Assembly (NCBI GenBank): GCA_902632275.1
Contig: CACPBW010000003.1
Coordinates: forward strand, 1 to 54,551
Length of the DNA: 54,551 bases
Origin: an uncultured Pelagibacteraceae bacterium
Lineage (GTDB): Bacteria > Pseudomonadota > Alphaproteobacteria > Pelagibacterales > Pelagibacteraceae
Reading direction: 5' to 3'
The notes beneath the pieces are model-generated. The model worked only from the letters and a program-made list of their open reading frames with translations. It was not told the DNA's origin and ran no database searches. The translations under genes were made by a program, and so were the position numbers. Positions 9,483 through 19,718 of this stretch are shown piece by piece; within the stretch, counting starts at the first letter, position 1; each line of letters begins with the position of its first letter.

Positions 9483-11531
9483 ATGAAAATATTTAAATTT
9501 TTTATTTTTTCTACATTATCAATTGTATTACTAATATTTTTAGCAGTTTTATATGATCTGTCTTATTATGATCCGTCATATGTGAACAGAAGTGCTATTA
9601 CCTTTAATAAAAATAATCTAAACAGTAAAAAAATAAAAAAATTATATACACATATAGAAAAAATCCCTTATTTCCTAGGTTACCAGTTTTTAGATAGTCA
9701 TAAAGAATTTTGGAAAATTGAAGATGAAAATACAAGAGATGAATTACCTGAATTTCAAATAATACCTGCTAAGACAAAAAATTTTGTAGATGGTTCAAAA
9801 AAAGATGAAATTGAGAGAAATTACGAAAATTGGACAAGAAGCCATGGAGGGTATTCAAATCTCAGATTTTCAAATTTGGACTTAATAAATAAGTCAAATG
9901 TAAAAAATTTAGAGGTCGCTTGGGTATATAAGTCAAACGATGTTAAAAAAAGTATTCAAGCTAATCCAATTATAAAAGATGGTCTGATATATTTTCCAAC
10001 ACCAGGAAATTCAATCGTATGTTTAGATGCTGCAACTGGTAAGGAGATTTGGAAATATAAAGTTCAAAGAGGGTTCCATGCAGCGAAAAGAGGACTTCTT
10101 TTATGGCAGGATAAAAAAAATAATATATTAAGACTTATTTTTACAAACGACGATCAGTTGATATCACTTAATGCTAAAACAGGAGTACCTGTAGAAAATT
10201 TCGGTAAAAACGGAATTGTTAAAATTGGCTCATCACCTACTACACCAGTAATAGTAGATGAACAAATTATAATAGGCTCAGTCATTCCTGCAGTCGAAGT
10301 TTATGATGTTTACAATGGTAAGCTACAATGGAAATATTACTTAAGAAAATTAAATAAAAAATTAACAAATTACAGAGATTTTAAAGGGGGTTCACCTTGG
10401 GGCGGTATAGCCTCAGATAATAAAAATGGTATATTATATTTAACTACCGGTAATGCTGCCCCATATCTTGTTGGAATTCAAAGACCAGGAAAAAACTTAT
10501 ATGCAGATAGTGTAATTGCATTCGATATAAGAAAAAAAAATATAAAGTGGTATTTTCAAGAAACATGTCATGATTTATGGAACAATGATATTGCAGGTCC
10601 TCCTATATTGACCACAATTAATAAACATGGAAAAAGAATTGATGTAGTCGTAGCTGTATCAAAAACCGGAAATACACTAATTTTAGATAAAAATACTGGT
10701 GAACCATTATTTGATTTTGTTAAAAGAAAGGCTCCAGTTTCTAAATTACCAGGTCAAAGAACATGCGAATACCAACCCGATTTAAAATTACCTGAACCAT
10801 TTTCAAGAAATGAATTTAAACTCGAACATATCACAAATAAATCTCCCGAAGACAGAAATTATGTTTTAAATCAAGTAAAAGAATCTAATTATGGTTTCTA
10901 CCCTACATATGAAACTAATAAATTTACAATTTCTTATAATTTATGGGGTGGATCACAATGGCCAGGAGCATCGATTGATCCAGATGAAAATGTTCTTTAT
11001 GTAACATCTCATAACTTACCAACAAAATTTAAGGTTTTTAAATCTTTTGATATAAATAAAAATTTAGAATTCAGCACTAATTTTTTAAGTATTGGCAAAA
11101 ATAACAAACTTGATGATATTGAGGGTTATCCTGGTGTTAAGCCTCCATGGGGAAGTTTAACAGCAATAAATCTAAATAGTGGTAAAATTTTATGGCAGGT
11201 TCCACTAGGATATTTTGATAAGCTAAAAGAAAAGGGGTTTCCTGATACTGGTACAGCTAACTTTGGTGGAGCTACAGCTTCATCAGGTGACTTAATATTT
11301 GCAAGCGGAACCCTGGACAAATTAATAAGAGCGTTTGACGCCAAGACTGGTGCAGTACTTTGGTCGCATAAACTACCTTATATTGGTTCCGCTCCACCAA
11401 GTATTTATAAAGTTAAGAACGAACAATATGTAGTTGTTCCAGCGACAGGAGGGTGGAGTTTATCTAAAATTTATCCTGAGTTAGTTGAACAGGGTGATGC
11501 TTTTGTGGCTTTTAAATTAAAAAAAAATTAA
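9483..11531 (+). CDS. PQQ-dependent dehydrogenase (quinoprotein glucose dehydrogenase-like)
   Basis: A 682-residue protein with one N-terminal membrane anchor (about residues 4-26) and a periplasmic beta-propeller. Propeller repeats with the tryptophan-docking pattern are clear (LDAATGKEIWKYK, LNAKTGVPVENFG, AFDAKTGAVLWSHK). So are the membrane glucose dehydrogenase-type segments HDLWNNDIAGPP and GSQWPGASIDPD. It probably oxidises a sugar or alcohol and passes electrons to ubiquinone. It lacks the four-to-five-span anchor of the 796-residue E. coli Gcd and has no cytochrome c domain. No PQQ synthesis genes are in the window. The stop codon directly abuts the tRNA-Asn gene on the other strand. 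The substrate is not known. Confidence 0.87.
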   Translation: MKIFKFFIFSTLSIVLLIFLAVLYDLSYYDPSYVNRSAITFNKNNLNSKKIKKLYTHIEKIPYFLGYQFLDSHKEFWKIEDENTRDELPEFQIIPAKTKNFVDGSKKDEIERNYENWTRSHGGYSNLRFSNLDLINKSNVKNLEVAWVYKSNDVKKSIQANPIIKDGLIYFPTPGNSIVCLDAATGKEIWKYKVQRGFHAAKRGLLLWQDKKNNILRLIFTNDDQLISLNAKTGVPVENFGKNGIVKIGSSPTTPVIVDEQIIIGSVIPAVEVYDVYNGKLQWKYYLRKLNKKLTNYRDFKGGSPWGGIASDNKNGILYLTTGNAAPYLVGIQRPGKNLYADSVIAFDIRKKNIKWYFQETCHDLWNNDIAGPPILTTINKHGKRIDVVVAVSKTGNTLILDKNTGEPLFDFVKRKAPVSKLPGQRTCEYQPDLKLPEPFSRNEFKLEHITNKSPEDRNYVLNQVKESNYGFYPTYETNKFTISYNLWGGSQWPGASIDPDENVLYVTSHNLPTKFKVFKSFDINKNLEFSTNFLSIGKNNKLDDIEGYPGVKPPWGSLTAINLNSGKILWQVPLGYFDKLKEKGFPDTGTANFGGATASSGDLIFASGTLDKLIRAFDAKTGAVLWSHKLPYIGSAPPSIYKVKNEQYVVVPATGGWSLSKIYPELVEQGDAFVAFKLKKN

Positions 11532-11607
11532 TGGCTCCTCGGGCAGGACTCGAACCTGCGACCAATTGATTAACAGTCAACTGCTCTACCAACTGAGCTA
11601 CCGAGGA
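11532..11607 (-). tRNA. tRNA-Asn(GTT)
   Basis: On the minus strand it starts TCCTCGG and ends CCGAGGA-G-CCA, with the CCA encoded as TGG at 11532-11534 on the plus strand. The anticodon stem-loop TTGACTGTTAATCAA gives anticodon GTT. The T-arm is GGTTCGAGTCC. The 76-nt gene touches the stop codon of the convergent dehydrogenase gene with no spacer. Confidence 0.97.
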
Positions 11608-11657
11608 ATGTAAAGTTCAGAATTTACTTTTTTTTAAATGTAAAACAACTACTTTTT

Positions 11658-11731
11658 TGGAGGTAACGCCCGGAATCGAACCGGGATACAAGGATTTGCA
11701 ATCCTCTGCGTAACCATTCCGCCACGTTACC
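11658..11731 (-). tRNA. tRNA-Cys(GCA)
   Basis: On the minus strand the acceptor strands are GGTAACG and CGTTACC, with discriminator T and encoded CCA. The anticodon loop in AGGATTGCAAATCCT gives GCA. The T-arm is GGTTCGATTCC. It is 50 bases upstream of tRNA-Asn in the same orientation, so the two are probably co-transcribed. Confidence 0.97.
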
Positions 11732-11846
11732 ATTATTTGTTAATAAAATAATTTATACTATGCTTATAGTAAATAGGCCCTCAAATTCAATCTTAATTTG
11801 AATATTGTTAATTACGTTTATTAAATTATAAACTATAAATCAGCAT

Positions 11847-14465
11847 ATGAGCTCAGATAAATATATTCATAACCAGGTAGAAAATAAAATATATAAGTAT
11901 TGGGAAAAGAAAAACCTATTTAAACCGAAAAAAAATAAAAAATATTTTTCGATAGTTATACCTCCTCCAAATGTTACAGGAAGTCTACATATGGGGCATG
12001 CATTAAATAATACAATTCAGGATTTACTAACAAGATTCCATAGAATGAATAATTATGAAACTTTATGGCAACCAGGAACTGATCATGCTGGTATTGCTAC
12101 ACAGGCTTTGGTGGAGAAAAAATTAGAAAAAGAAAATATTAATAAACAAGACTTAGGAAGAGAAGAATTTATTAATAAAGTCTGGGAATGGAAAAAGGAA
12201 TACGGAGACATAATAATTAATCAGTTGAAAAAATTGGGATGTTCTTGTGATTGGTCAAGAAATGCTTTCACCATGGATGAAAACCTTTCCAAATCTGTAA
12301 TAAAAGTTTTTGTAGAGATGTATAACAAAGGTCTAATTTATAAATCAAGGAAATTAGTAAATTGGGACACAGTTTTAAAAACAGCAATTTCAGATTTAGA
12401 AGTTGATCAAAGAGAAGTTAATTCAAAATTATACTATATAAAATATCCAATAGAAAATTCTGAAGACTTTATTACTATTGCAACAACTCGTCCCGAAACT
12501 ATGTTGGGAGACAGTGCTGTGGCAGTGCACCCTAAAGATAAAAGATTTAAAAAGTATTTAGGAAAAAAAGTAATTTTACCGCTTTCTAATAGGAAAGTTA
12601 AAATTATTGCTGATGAGTATGCAGATCCAGAACAAGGTACCGGCGCTGTAAAAATTACTCCTGCACATGACTTTAATGATTACGATGTAGGAAAAAGAAA
12701 TAAATTAGAGATTATTAATATTTTTACTGATGATGGAAAAATTAATCACAATGCGCCATCAAATTATCAAGGTTTAGATAGATTTGAAGCAAGAAAAAGA
12801 ATTTTAAATGACTTAGGTGACTTATTTGTTAAAGAGGAAAATATAAAAAATAAAGTTCCATATGGTGACAGATCAAATTCGATAATCGAACCCTATCTCA
12901 CTGATCAATGGTTTGCGGATGCTAAAAAATTATCTGTTAAAGCAAAAAAAATTGTTAAAAACAAAAAAACAAATTTTTTTCCAACAAACTGGTCAAAGAC
13001 GTATTTTCAATGGATGAATAACATTGAGCCTTGGTGTATTTCGAGACAATTGTGGTGGGGACACCAGATACCTGCTTGGTACACACCTGATAATAAAATT
13101 ATAGTTGCATCTGACGAAGATGAAGCAATAAAAATTGCAAAAAAAAAGTATAAAAAAAATGTTGAATTAAAAAGAGATCCTGACGTACTTGATACATGGT
13201 TTTCATCTGGACTTTGGGCTTTTGCTACACTTGGATGGCCAAAAAAAAATGATTATCTAAAAAAATTTTATCCAACGTCTGTATTGGTTACGGGATTTGA
13301 TATTATTTTCTTTTGGGTTGCTAGAATGATTATGTTTGGAATGGAATTTCTTAATAAGGAACCTTTTAAGGATATATATGTTCATGCTCTTGTTAGAGAT
13401 GAAAAAGGTCAAAAAATGTCAAAGTCAAAAGGTAATGTTATTGATCCTTTAGAACTTATAGAAAAATACAGTGCAGATGCTTTACGTTTTACTCTTTTAT
13501 CAATGGCTTCACCGGGTAGAGATGTTAAATTGTCTGAAGATAGAGTCAAAGGTAATAGAAATTTTTTAAATAAACTTTGGAATGTAAATAACTTTTTAAT
13601 TCACAACAAATGTGAACTTAAAAACATTAAAAAAACACCGAAAGCAAAACTAAACATAAATAGATGGATTTATGGTGAATTGATTAAAACAAAGCAATTA
13701 ATCGAAAAAAATATAAAAGATTATAGATTTGATGAAGCTTCACGTAATGTATATCAATTTGTATGGCATTCATATTGTGATTGGTATTTGGAGTTAAGCA
13801 AAACAATCTTCAGTTCAGATAAAAAAAAAGACATCAAAGAGACAAAAGAAATGGCTAGTTTCGTATTTAAAGAAATATTGGTTCTACTTCATCCATTTAT
13901 ACCATTTATTACAGAGGAAATTTGGCTGAAAAACAAATTAGATAATAATAGCAAAAATTATCTTATGTATTCAAATTGGATTACTGATAAATCAAAAAAA
14001 CAAAAATTTGATGATGTTGAAAAAATTATCAATTTTATTACAGAAATTAGATCCTTTAAAAATGAATTAGGTATTAGCCCTGGATCTTTTGTTGATATTT
14101 CATTTGCCAAAATAGACAAAACAAACAAAACTTTTTTAAATAAAAACAGTACAGTTGTAAAAAAACTTGGACGTATTTCAAATTTTCTTGAAAAAGATAA
14201 GAGCCACCCCTCAGCTTCTATGATAATTAAAGGGAATGTATTTAAACTTTATTTTGAAGAAAATATCGACTTAAATTTAATAAAGCAAAATCTTATTGCT
14301 AAACAGGCAAAATATCAGGGAGAAATTGATAAAATAAGTTCTAGATTAAGTAACAAAGATTTTGTCAAACGAGCACCGAAACATATTGTTCATCAAGAAA
14401 AAAGTAATTATAATAATTTACAAAATGATGTTAAAAAACTATCATTAACTATAAAAAACCTTTAA
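11847..14465 (+). CDS. valS: Valyl-tRNA synthetase
   Basis: An 872-residue class I synthetase that charges tRNA-Val. The HIGH motif appears as LHMGH (residues 46-50) after PPPNVTGS. The editing domain includes [17 protein letters not shown], and the KMSKS motif [10 protein letters not shown] is near residue 522. The anticodon-binding domain and C-terminal coiled coil complete the protein. The start at 11847 places the first conserved helix ([12 protein letters not shown]) at the usual distance. Its stop overlaps the ilvD start (TAATG). Confidence 0.96.
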   Translation: MSSDKYIHNQVENKIYKYWEKKNLFKPKKNKKYFSIVIPPPNVTGSLHMGHALNNTIQDLLTRFHRMNNYETLWQPGTDHAGIATQALVEKKLEKENINKQDLGREEFINKVWEWKKEYGDIIINQLKKLGCSCDWSRNAFTMDENLSKSVIKVFVEMYNKGLIYKSRKLVNWDTVLKTAISDLEVDQREVNSKLYYIKYPIENSEDFITIATTRPETMLGDSAVAVHPKDKRFKKYLGKKVILPLSNRKVKIIADEYADPEQGTGAVKITPAHDFNDYDVGKRNKLEIINIFTDDGKINHNAPSNYQGLDRFEARKRILNDLGDLFVKEENIKNKVPYGDRSNSIIEPYLTDQWFADAKKLSVKAKKIVKNKKTNFFPTNWSKTYFQWMNNIEPWCISRQLWWGHQIPAWYTPDNKIIVASDEDEAIKIAKKKYKKNVELKRDPDVLDTWFSSGLWAFATLGWPKKNDYLKKFYPTSVLVTGFDIIFFWVARMIMFGMEFLNKEPFKDIYVHALVRDEKGQKMSKSKGNVIDPLELIEKYSADALRFTLLSMASPGRDVKLSEDRVKGNRNFLNKLWNVNNFLIHNKCELKNIKKTPKAKLNINRWIYGELIKTKQLIEKNIKDYRFDEASRNVYQFVWHSYCDWYLELSKTIFSSDKKKDIKETKEMASFVFKEILVLLHPFIPFITEEIWLKNKLDNNSKNYLMYSNWITDKSKKQKFDDVEKIINFITEIRSFKNELGISPGSFVDISFAKIDKTNKTFLNKNSTVVKKLGRISNFLEKDKSHPSASMIIKGNVFKLYFEENIDLNLIKQNLIAKQAKYQGEIDKISSRLSNKDFVKRAPKHIVHQEKSNYNNLQNDVKKLSLTIKNL

Positions 14466-16183
14466 TGCCAAAATTTAATAAAAAAAAATTACCTAGTCGT
14501 CATACATCAGTAGGTCCTGACAAAGCACCACAAAGATCATTTTATTATGCAATGGATTTAACTGAAAAAGATGTTGCCAAACCTTTTGTTGGTGTTGTTT
14601 CAACATGGAACGAGGCAGCTCCTTGTAACATTGCTTTAATGAGACAAGCACAGTCGGTTAAAAAAGGAGTTCATCAAGCTGGTGGAACACCAAGAGAATT
14701 TTGTACTATCACCGTAACAGACGGTATAGCAATGGGGCACGAGGGTATGAAGTCTTCATTGATATCTAGAGATGTGATTGCAGATTCAACTGAATTAACC
14801 GTTAGAGGACATTGTTACGATGCACTAGTCGGTGTAGCTGGTTGTGATAAATCATTACCTGGTTTGATGATGGCCATGGTTCGTTTGAATGTACCAAGTG
14901 TATTTATTTATGGTGGATCTATATTGCCAGGAAGATTTAACGGTAAAGATGTAACTGTAGTTGATGTTTTTGAAGGTGTTGGAAAATACTCCTCAGGAAA
15001 AATGTCTGCAAATGCATTAAGAAAATTAGAACTTAAAGCTTGTCCAAGCTCTGGTGCTTGTGGTGGTCAATTTACTGCAAATACCATGGCATGTGTTTCA
15101 GAAGCTATTGGTTTAGCTTTACCTTATTCAGCAGGAACTCCAGCACCATATACCCAAAGAGATTCTTACGCTTTAAAAAGTGGAAAAGCAGTAATGAGTT
15201 TATTAGAAAAAAAAATTAGACCAAGAGACATTGTTACAAAAAAATCTTTAGAAAATGCAGCCACTATTGTTGCTGCAACAGGTGGATCTACTAATGCTGC
15301 ATTACATTTACCAGCACTTGCAAATGAAGCTGGAATTAAATTTGATTTAATGGATGTAGCAAGAATATTTAAAAAAACACCTTATCTAGCTGATCTTAAA
15401 CCAGGTGGAAAGTATGTAGCAAAAGATATGTGGAAGGCAGGTGGTGTTCCAATGTTATTAAAAACACTTTTAGATGGTGGATACATCCATGGTGATTGCA
15501 TGACTGTTACAGGTAAAACTATGAGACAAAATTTAAAAAATGTTAAGTTTAACAAAAATCAAAAAGTTATGAGGACATATAATCAACCATTATCCCCAGA
15601 TGGTGGCGTAGTTGGATTAAAAGGAAATTTAGCACCTGATGGAGCTATTGTTAAAGTAGCTGGTTTAAAAAGATTACAATTTACTGGTAAGGCAAGATGT
15701 TTTGATACAGAAGAAGCAGCTTATAAAGCTGTTAAAAATAAAAAGTATAAAGATGGTGATATCATTATAATTAGATACGAAGGTCCTAAAGGTGGCCCAG
15801 GTATGAGAGAAATGCTTCAAACTACAGGAGCTATATACGGACAAGGGAAGGGTGAAAAAGTTGCGCTAATTACAGATGGAAGATTTTCAGGAGCAACAAG
15901 AGGATTTTGTATTGGACATGTTGGGCCAGAAGCATCAGTTGGAGGACCAATAGCTTTATTAAGGAATGGAGATATTATTGATCTAGATGCTAAGAAAGGA
16001 ACAATAAATGTTCGTTTGTCTAAAAAAGAATTAGCAAAAAGAAGAAAAAAATGGAAACCAAAGAAGATTAATTTTGGTAATGGAACACTTTGGAAGTACG
16101 CACAAACTGTTGGACCTGCATACCTTGGAGCGCCTACACATCCAGGTGCAAAAGAAGAAGTCAGGACATACGCAGATATTTAA
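14465..16183 (+). CDS. ilvD: Dihydroxy-acid dehydratase
   Basis: A 572-residue Fe-S enzyme of the IlvD/Edd family that dehydrates dihydroxy acids to 2-keto acids in valine, isoleucine and leucine synthesis. Cluster-binding cysteines are visible in [12 protein letters not shown] (about residues 125-136) and [15 protein letters not shown] (about residues 193-207). The C-terminal [19 protein letters not shown] block is complete. The length fits the shorter IlvD type. It is joined to valS and manC by one-base TAATG overlaps. A related sugar-acid dehydratase is a less likely alternative. Confidence 0.9.
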   Translation: MPKFNKKKLPSRHTSVGPDKAPQRSFYYAMDLTEKDVAKPFVGVVSTWNEAAPCNIALMRQAQSVKKGVHQAGGTPREFCTITVTDGIAMGHEGMKSSLISRDVIADSTELTVRGHCYDALVGVAGCDKSLPGLMMAMVRLNVPSVFIYGGSILPGRFNGKDVTVVDVFEGVGKYSSGKMSANALRKLELKACPSSGACGGQFTANTMACVSEAIGLALPYSAGTPAPYTQRDSYALKSGKAVMSLLEKKIRPRDIVTKKSLENAATIVAATGGSTNAALHLPALANEAGIKFDLMDVARIFKKTPYLADLKPGGKYVAKDMWKAGGVPMLLKTLLDGGYIHGDCMTVTGKTMRQNLKNVKFNKNQKVMRTYNQPLSPDGGVVGLKGNLAPDGAIVKVAGLKRLQFTGKARCFDTEEAAYKAVKNKKYKDGDIIIIRYEGPKGGPGMREMLQTTGAIYGQGKGEKVALITDGRFSGATRGFCIGHVGPEASVGGPIALLRNGDIIDLDAKKGTINVRLSKKELAKRRKKWKPKKINFGNGTLWKYAQTVGPAYLGAPTHPGAKEEVRTYADI

Positions 16184-17388
16184 TGAAAATAAGACCTGTA
16201 ATTTTATGTGGTGGAGCTGGTACTAGGCTCTGGCCCAAAGGATCAAAACATCAAGCAAAACAATTTATCGATTTTGGCGGTTGGACACTAATTAACAAAA
16301 CTTTTGAGAGAATTAAAAATAATATCTACGATTATCCCATCATCAGCACAAATGCTAAGTATATTAAAGAAGTTAAAAAGGCTTTAAAAAAAAGTAAAAT
16401 AAAAAAATTTAAGATTGTTTTAGAACCAGCAAAAAAAAATACAGCCCCAGCTATATTAACTTCTGCACTAATAAAAGACATCCCAAAGAATCAGGCTTTG
16501 ATGTATTTTACAGCGGATCACTTAATTGAAAATCCAAGTAAATTAAATAGAGAAATAAACAAAAATAAATTCAATCTTGATAATAAAAATGTATTTATTT
16601 TTGGTATTAAACCAACTAACCCATCTAGCGAATACGGATATTTTTTAACCAAAAAAGATAAAAAAAATATTAATAAAGTCACAAGATTTATTGAAAAACC
16701 AAAGCCTGCAAAAGCAAAGCAAGTTATTAAAAAAAAGGGATACTGGAATTCTGGTATGTTCTTTTTAAGAAAAGACTCAATCATTAACAATTTTAAAAAG
16801 TTTCAACCAAAAACTTACAAAAATTGTTTAGCATCAGTTCATAAGTCAAAATATCGAAATAACATATATTATCTAAATAAATCTTCATTCATTAAGTCAA
16901 TTGAAAAATCTTTTGATTATGCAATTTTAGAAAAAACAAAAAATATAAATGCGATAAAACTGGATATTCCATGGTCTGATTTAGGAAGCTGGAAAGAAAT
17001 ATGTAAAATGTATGGAAAAAATAAATCAAAATATTTTAAAAAGAAAAATGTTTTTTATAGACCGTGGGGCAGCTATACAAATTTATATAATGGTAAAAAT
17101 TTTTTAATGAAGGAATTGTATGTTAAATCTAAGGGTATCTTAAGTCTCCAAAAGCATTTTCATAGATCAGAACACTGGCTAGTTACTCAAGGGAAACCTA
17201 AAATAACATTAAATAAAAAGGTATTTTATAAAAAAGTAAATGAAGCTACATTCATTCCACTAGGGGCCATTCATAGAATTGAAAATCCTTTTAAAAAACC
17301 TGTTAAAATTATTGAAGCGCAACTTGGTTCAATATTAAAGGAAACTGATATTGTGAGATACCAAGATATTTATGGTAGAATAAAATAG
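16183..17388 (+). CDS. manC: Mannose-1-phosphate guanylyltransferase, ManC type with C-terminal cupin
   Basis: A 401-residue enzyme making GDP-mannose (and possibly isomerising mannose-6-phosphate) for surface polysaccharide. The nucleotidyltransferase signature GGAGTRLWPKG is at residues 9-19, followed by TADHLIE and FIEKP. The cupin domain from about residue 290 carries RPWGSY and HFHRSEHW. The ATG at 16183 is chosen because it overlaps the ilvD stop and puts the signature at the normal N-terminal distance, even though the frame is open further upstream. A second copy of the last 16 codons lies at 17837-17887. GT4 at 3347 could use the product, but that is not shown. Confidence 0.87.
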   Translation: MKIRPVILCGGAGTRLWPKGSKHQAKQFIDFGGWTLINKTFERIKNNIYDYPIISTNAKYIKEVKKALKKSKIKKFKIVLEPAKKNTAPAILTSALIKDIPKNQALMYFTADHLIENPSKLNREINKNKFNLDNKNVFIFGIKPTNPSSEYGYFLTKKDKKNINKVTRFIEKPKPAKAKQVIKKKGYWNSGMFFLRKDSIINNFKKFQPKTYKNCLASVHKSKYRNNIYYLNKSSFIKSIEKSFDYAILEKTKNINAIKLDIPWSDLGSWKEICKMYGKNKSKYFKKKNVFYRPWGSYTNLYNGKNFLMKELYVKSKGILSLQKHFHRSEHWLVTQGKPKITLNKKVFYKKVNEATFIPLGAIHRIENPFKKPVKIIEAQLGSILKETDIVRYQDIYGRIK

Positions 17389-17389
17389 T

Positions 17390-17728
17390 ATGAGTATTTC
17401 ATCTGGTTATATTTATTTAATTTTAGCTGTTGTGCTGGGAATTGCTGCAAATGGATTCTTAAAAACAACTAATGGTTTTACTACCATGTTGCCTACAATT
17501 TTTTGTGCTATTTCAATCCTACTTTGTCTGTTCTGCCTTTCTAAAGCTATGAATACTATACCCGTTGGATTTACATACGCAACTTACGGAGGATTAACCA
17601 TTACTGCTGTAACTATTTTTGGAATTTTAAAATATAATCAATTACCTAATATTTATGGAACAATAGGTATAATTCTAATAATTATAGGTGTGATACTAGT
17701 AAACTATTTAGGAAAAGTAAGTTCTTAA
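17390..17728 (+). CDS. SMR (EmrE-like) small membrane protein lacking the key glutamate
   Basis: This 112-residue protein with four membrane segments has the size and spacing of small multidrug resistance transporters. It aligns with the EmrE pattern (YLILAVVLG, then GFTYATYGGLTI and GTIGIILIIIGVILVN). The membrane-embedded Glu14 of EmrE, needed for proton and drug binding in the family, is Gly17 here. The conserved Trp of the GLAYAIW block is Tyr. Drug antiport is therefore doubtful. A changed substrate or a flippase-like role near manC is possible. It starts 1 base after manC, so it is co-translated. Confidence 0.75.
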   Translation: MSISSGYIYLILAVVLGIAANGFLKTTNGFTTMLPTIFCAISILLCLFCLSKAMNTIPVGFTYATYGGLTITAVTIFGILKYNQLPNIYGTIGIILIIIGVILVNYLGKVSS

Positions 17729-17771
17729 AAGGTTTTAACAAATCTGTAACATTTAAATGAGATAATTTTAT

Positions 17772-17852
17772 ATGGAACTTTTAACATTTGTTTTGTTAAT
17801 CACCATAGCTATTTTGTTATTTTTTCTTTTAAAAAAAAAGAAATTGATATAG
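17772..17852 (+). CDS. Possible 26-residue single-span membrane peptide
   Basis: A short open frame encodes one hydrophobic segment followed by a lysine-rich tail (MELLTFVLLITIAILLFF then LLKKKKLI). It is typical in form for small membrane peptides and has no clear ribosome binding site. It overlaps the manC-like remnant at its 3' end. In AT-rich DNA such frames arise easily by chance, so the call is weak. Confidence 0.25.
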   Translation: MELLTFVLLITIAILLFFLLKKKKLI

Positions 17853-17887
17853 CTAGGTATCAAGAAATATATGGCCGTATTAAATAA
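17837..17887 (+). pseudogene. Remnant of a second manC 3' end
   Basis: Read from 17837, the frame gives KEIDIARYQEIYGRIK and a stop. The end of the intact manC is KETDIVRYQDIYGRIK and a stop. Thirteen of 16 residues agree, while many third codon positions differ, so this is an old or imported paralogue end and not a recent copy. The rest of the gene is gone. It lies 159 bases after the SMR gene. Confidence 0.75.
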
Positions 17888-17910
17888 TTAATACGACCAC
17901 AAAAATATAT

Positions 17911-18876
17911 TTAAAACCAATTGTTTGGTATTATTATATAGTGTATTGCAAGCACTATACCTACTGAAACAGTTAAGCCGAATACCATTTTTAGGAAATC
18001 TTTTCCAATTAATGGAAAGACGTAACCTAACTTATATTCTTTGTTCATGCTAGCTATAGCAAGTTCTCTTCCACATAATAAACCAACAAAAACCCATGTT
18101 GTAGACATAGGTAAATCGTTTAGTTCTTTAAAGTAGAATAAGACACCAGCATAAATTACATTAATAATTGTTGCTGATCTTGCGTATCTTGTTCCTGTTT
18201 TTTCAAGAACGACTTTTTGAATTGGTCCACCTTGAATGTAGAAAATATAAAATAATAGAGCTGCAAAGTAACCCATTACAATTAAGAGTAATGTTAAGTC
18301 TAATTGTCTAGGAAGATATACTGCAATATTAGCCACGTCGTGAGATAACCAAACCCACCATAACCAACCTGAAGAGATCCAAACAGCATTTCTCCAGAAG
18401 CCTACCCATTTTTGGTCTACTTCATCAAATTTTTCATTAATGAATTTAGAAACACATATCCAGGCGATGTAAGCAACCATTGCAGCTAAACCATAACCAA
18501 CAACGCTTTTCATAAGCATTTTTTCAAGCACAACCGTTGAGGCAAATGCTGAAAGAACTAAAAAGGTAGTTGAAACTGGTATTCCAATTCTAGTTAATAA
18601 TAATAGTATTGCAGGCGCTACTGCGTGATACCATTGAATTTCTTGATAAGGTATTCTAGTTAATCTTCCATAAGATATATCACCATCATACGAATACCAT
18701 CCCCATGCTAACGCAATAATCATTACAGCTGATGCAGAACCTGCAAGTGTATACCATTTAAACCACTTCTTTTTTGAGGCAATAAATGTACCTAGTGTTT
18801 GAATTGAGTCGTTAGCGATTACGCTATAACCGGCAAGGGCAAAGCCTATAACCGTGTAAATTAAAGTCATATCCAT
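17911..18876 (-). CDS. PiT-family-like phosphate permease
   Basis: A 321-residue polytopic membrane protein with the internal duplication of the inorganic phosphate transporter (PiT) family. The first repeat has VIANDSIQTLGT at about residues 19-30 and the second has SHDVANIAVYLPR at about residues 177-189. These match the family's N-D-x-x-x signature pattern. It is shorter than typical PitA (over 400), so the large central loop is reduced. The start has a good ribosome binding site (AAGGAG 5 bases before ATGGATATG). It lies downstream of arsenate reductase and aquaporin genes on the same strand after a 191-base gap. Phosphate is the likely substrate, but sulfate or another oxyanion cannot be excluded. 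Confidence 0.65.
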   Translation of the reverse strand: MDMTLIYTVIGFALAGYSVIANDSIQTLGTFIASKKKWFKWYTLAGSASAVMIIALAWGWYSYDGDISYGRLTRIPYQEIQWYHAVAPAILLLLTRIGIPVSTTFLVLSAFASTVVLEKMLMKSVVGYGLAAMVAYIAWICVSKFINEKFDEVDQKWVGFWRNAVWISSGWLWWVWLSHDVANIAVYLPRQLDLTLLLIVMGYFAALLFYIFYIQGGPIQKVVLEKTGTRYARSATIINVIYAGVLFYFKELNDLPMSTTWVFVGLLCGRELAIASMNKEYKLGYVFPLIGKDFLKMVFGLTVSVGIVLAIHYIIIPNNWF

Positions 18877-19067
18877 TTTTTCTCCTTTATATTATTGTTT
18901 TCGGTTCCTATCGATTCATGACTTAAGATCTATGTAATGTGATAATAAAAAAAATACTATTAAAGAATAAATTAATATCAGAATTAAGGTGGGGATTCGT
19001 CAATCAATAAACTATTAAGTACTGATGTCTACTTTAAAATATTTTTTTATTCTAAAAAAAGTTGTAT

Positions 19068-19718
19068 TTATTTAATTAATTTTTTAATAAAATATACAGC
19101 TATTAGAGCCCCTAAAAATTCAGCTAAAATATATGTAGGCGTATTCAAATAATTAATTCCCGTAAAAGAATCAGTAAAAGTTCTAGCTATTGAAACAGCT
19201 GGATTTGCAAAAGATGTTGATGATGTGAACCAATAACCAGCCATAATATATGTTGCAACACTAGCAGCTATTATTATTTTGCCATCTTTTTGAGTAGCAA
19301 AAATAATAAAAATTAAACCAAAAGTAGCAATTATTTCAGATAAGAAAATATGTAAGCCATCTCTATTTTTTGTCGATAACTCAAGAATATCGTGTTCAAA
19401 AAAAACATTAGCCAACATAACACCAACCAAACAACCAAGTATTTGGGCAGGAATATAAATGATCAGAAGTTTTCCATTGATTTTTTTTCTTAAAAACATT
19501 GATAAACTCACAAAAGGATTAAAATGTGCACCTGAAATATTTGCAAAAGCAGTTATTAAGACGAATAGGCCAGCACCAGTTGCGAGTGTATTAGCTGTTA
19601 ATCTCAAAGCATTATCATTTGTTAGATTTTCAGCCATTATTCCAGACCCAACAATAACCATTACTAAAAAGCTACTTCCAATAAATTCACCTAGAAATAT
19701 TCTGTTATTATTTTTCAT
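19068..19718 (-). CDS. MIP-family channel, AqpS-like aquaglyceroporin
   Basis: A 216-residue major intrinsic protein with six membrane spans. The first pore box is GAHFNPFVS (NPF at residues 67-69, replacing the usual NPA). The second box, FANPAVSIAR near residue 171, is intact and keeps the arginine of the selectivity filter. It directly follows arsenate reductase with an 11-base overlap. In Sinorhizobium meliloti an aquaglyceroporin gene (aqpS) stands beside arsC and lets arsenite leave the cell. The same role is inferred here from context. Confidence 0.83.
   Translation of the reverse strand: MKNNNRIFLGEFIGSSFLVMVIVGSGIMAENLTNDNALRLTANTLATGAGLFVLITAFANISGAHFNPFVSLSMFLRKKINGKLLIIYIPAQILGCLVGVMLANVFFEHDILELSTKNRDGLHIFLSEIIATFGLIFIIFATQKDGKIIIAASVATYIMAGYWFTSSTSFANPAVSIARTFTDSFTGINYLNTPTYILAEFLGALIAVYFIKKLIK

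Noticed and set aside
16090..16182. A longer N terminus for manC starting inside ilvD
   Set aside because: The extra residues are ilvD read in another frame. The TAATG start at 16183 places the GGAGTRLWP motif correctly.
18877..19067. A gene in the 191-base gap between the aquaporin and PiT-like genes
   Set aside because: No frame of useful length with a start and ribosome binding site was found. It probably holds the promoter of the PiT-like gene.
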